This document shows positions 62,709-64,000 of a stretch of 64,000 nt of DNA, piece by piece. The stretch lies in the NCBI GenBank assembly GCA_026415315.1, contig JAOAHI010000004.1, positions 562 to 64,561 on the forward strand. Reading direction: 5' to 3'. The notes beneath the pieces are model-generated. The model had not been told where the DNA came from. It did no database searches and saw only the letters and a program-made list of their open reading frames with translations. The first letter of the stretch is position 1, and each line of letters opens with the position of its first letter. Origin of the DNA: Methylohalobius sp. (GTDB lineage Bacteria; Pseudomonadota; Gammaproteobacteria; Methylococcales; Methylothermaceae). The position numbers and the translations under genes were made by a program.

Positions 62709-63623
62709 ATGCACGTTCTCATCACTGGTGGCACCGGTTTCATCGGCCGTCGCTTATGTCAGTTGCTACTCGCTAAAAACCATACCTTAACGGTTTTCAG
62801 CCGCAAGGAAGACGCCAAGGTACGGGAAATTTGTGGTGAAGTGGGAATTATTCACTCTCTCGATGCACTTACCCCTCAACACGGCTTTGACGCTGTTGTC
62901 AACTTGGCTGGCGAGCCCATCTTCGGCCCTCCTTGGACCGAAAAGCGCAAACAGGTTTTATGGGACAGCCGCGTGACGCTCACCGAGCACCTAGTAGCCT
63001 GGATAGACCGAGCTGAGGTCAAACCCCAAGTCTTGATCTCAGGTTCGGCAGTAGGCTACTACGGCGACCAAGGGGACAAAATATTAGACGAGGACAGCCC
63101 TCCGGTGGAAAAAGGCTTCGGCCAGCGCCTGTGCGCCGCTTGGGAAGCAGCCGCTGAGCAAGCCGAGCGCTTAGGCGTTCGGGTTTGCTTGGTACGCACC
63201 GGGCTGGTCCTCGGTCCAGGCGGGGGGATTTTGGCCCGTATGCTGCCAGCCTTCCGACTGGGCTTGGGAGGTCGCCTCAGCAGCGGCAAGCAGTGGATGA
63301 GCTGGATTCATATCGACGACCACGTGCGTATTATCGAATATCTCCTGGGCAGTAGTGCACTCTCTGGTCCGTTCAATGCCTGCGCTCCGCAGCCGGTCAC
63401 CAACGCTGAGTTTACGCAAACCCTTGCACGCCTACTCAAGCGCCCGGCACTTTTGCCTGCACCCGCTTTCGCCCTCAAGCTCGCTCTAGGGGAAATGGGG
63501 GAACTGATGCTGTCCAGCCAGCGCGTTCTGCCTAAGCGGCTGCAAGAGGCAGGCTTTGCGTTTCAGCTTTCGACTCTGGAGGCAGCACTCAAGGCAGCTC
63601 TCAGTGCTCAAAATGCCATGTAG
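62709..63623 (+). CDS. TIGR01777 family NAD-dependent epimerase (YfcH type)
   Basis: Extended SDR protein of 304 aa. The start is ATG 62709 behind AGGGGGAG; the open frame extends further upstream into the antisense DUF4202 gene but that part is not family-like. The NAD motif is GGTGFIGRRL; SGSAVGYYGDQGD and MSWIHIDDHV are family signatures. The physiological substrate is unknown. Confidence 0.92.
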   Translation: MHVLITGGTGFIGRRLCQLLLAKNHTLTVFSRKEDAKVREICGEVGIIHSLDALTPQHGFDAVVNLAGEPIFGPPWTEKRKQVLWDSRVTLTEHLVAWIDRAEVKPQVLISGSAVGYYGDQGDKILDEDSPPVEKGFGQRLCAAWEAAAEQAERLGVRVCLVRTGLVLGPGGGILARMLPAFRLGLGGRLSSGKQWMSWIHIDDHVRIIEYLLGSSALSGPFNACAPQPVTNAEFTQTLARLLKRPALLPAPAFALKLALGEMGELMLSSQRVLPKRLQEAGFAFQLSTLEAALKAALSAQNAM

Positions 63624-63679
63624 AGCCTGTAAAAGGCATCCAAGCTTCCACGTCCAATACTCTTCACGCCTGTCACGAG

Positions 63680-64000
63680 TTATGGACTTTGGCCCTTTAT
63701 TCCCTCGCCCTCAAGCGGCGGCAGGGGAAGCACGTTTTGTTCGACCAGCTCAAGCGCCGGGAGCGTCTCTTCAGCCTGGCGCAACTCCTGAAACTTGCGC
63801 GCGGTAGGAAGCAACCGCGTCTCCAGGCTGCGGGTGGCATCGTTGTAGGCTTTGACTGTTTTCTCCAGCTGCTCGCCCATCCTCTGCCAGTGCTCGGCCA
63901 CCTTGGCGATGCGCTCGTACAGCTCTTTACCTAAGCGTGCGATCTGTTCGGCGCTTTGGGCCATCTTTTCTTGCTGCCAGCCATAGGCGATCGCTTTGAG
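63680..64000 (-). CDS. rmuC: DNA recombination protein RmuC, 3' part
   Basis: The C-terminal 106 codons of a reading frame that runs off the right edge. The edge-proximal residues LKAIAYGWQQEKMAQSAEQIARLGKELYERI match the conserved end of RmuC, which limits recombination between inverted repeats. The last 35 residues are variable. Bases 63624-63679 between this stop and the preceding gene hold nothing recognisable. Confidence 0.88.
   Translation of the reverse strand, partial: LKAIAYGWQQEKMAQSAEQIARLGKELYERIAKVAEHWQRMGEQLEKTVKAYNDATRSLETRLLPTARKFQELRQAEETLPALELVEQNVLPLPPLEGEGIKGQSP

Overview
This window looks like a chromosomal segment of a Gram-negative gammaproteobacterium. The evidence is gene order: coaBC-dut-algC-argB beside a divergent radC, pilB-pilC-pilD-coaE, bamA-skp-fabZ-rnhB-dnaE, and rhodanese-secB-gpsA. 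An N-ATPase, an NhaD antiporter, a PrsK/PrsR/PrsT regulatory set and type IV pilus genes suggest an environmental organism of saline, sulfidic or methane-fed habitats. A methanotroph relative is possible, but that is inference; no gene here settles the genus. The DNA is moderately GC-rich and very compact. No stretch over 300 bases lacks a gene, genes within operons overlap by 4-35 bases, and several convergent pairs overlap at their tails. I saw no rRNA, tRNA, insertion sequence, prophage or CRISPR array.

Layout. Bases 1-4.0 kb hold sensory genes: a globin-coupled GGDEF-EAL protein cut by the window edge, an ANTAR response regulator divergent from a HisKA_2 kinase, and a PsiE-like membrane protein. 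Bases 4.0-12.4 kb hold an N-type ATPase operon (atpD-C-Q-R-B-E-F-A-G) whose last gene, atpG, is separated from atpA by an opposite-strand chemoreceptor with a c-type heme motif. Bases 12.4-14.5 kb hold an unknown membrane protein and two metal-transport genes (GDT1 and ZIP families). Bases 14.5-22.7 kb hold dnaE, rnhB, fabZ, skp, bamA and phoU; lpxD, lpxA and lpxB are missing from this normally conserved cluster.

Bases 22.7-32.8 kb hold prsT, prsR, prsK and an EPS-priming sugar transferase, divergent from UDP-sugar dehydrogenase and epimerase genes that run without a break into mobB, moeA and bioD. Bases 35-37.6 kb hold gpsA, secB, a rhodanese and an ArsR regulator with the two-cysteine pattern of persulfide sensors. 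Then come ctpA, nhaD, an AmpG-like transporter and xthA. Bases 42.4-48.0 kb hold pilBCD, coaE and hemW, followed by a small intergenic region with an inverted pair of DnaA boxes ahead of pyrE.

Bases 48.8-56.3 kb hold a DUF4124 protein, a frameshifted argB, an AlgC homologue whose catalytic motifs are nearly all replaced, dut, coaBC, radC and purC. Bases 56.4-64 kb hold djlA, a small acidic protein, yajQ, an AlbA_2 membrane protein, a DUF502 protein, a lemA/TPM-domain set, a DUF4202 protein, a TIGR01777 epimerase and the 3' part of rmuC.

The most unusual items are the AlgC-like apparent pseudoenzyme, which sits exactly where algC belongs and carries an added membrane sensor region; the argB frameshift just downstream; and the N-ATPase operon split by a heme chemoreceptor.
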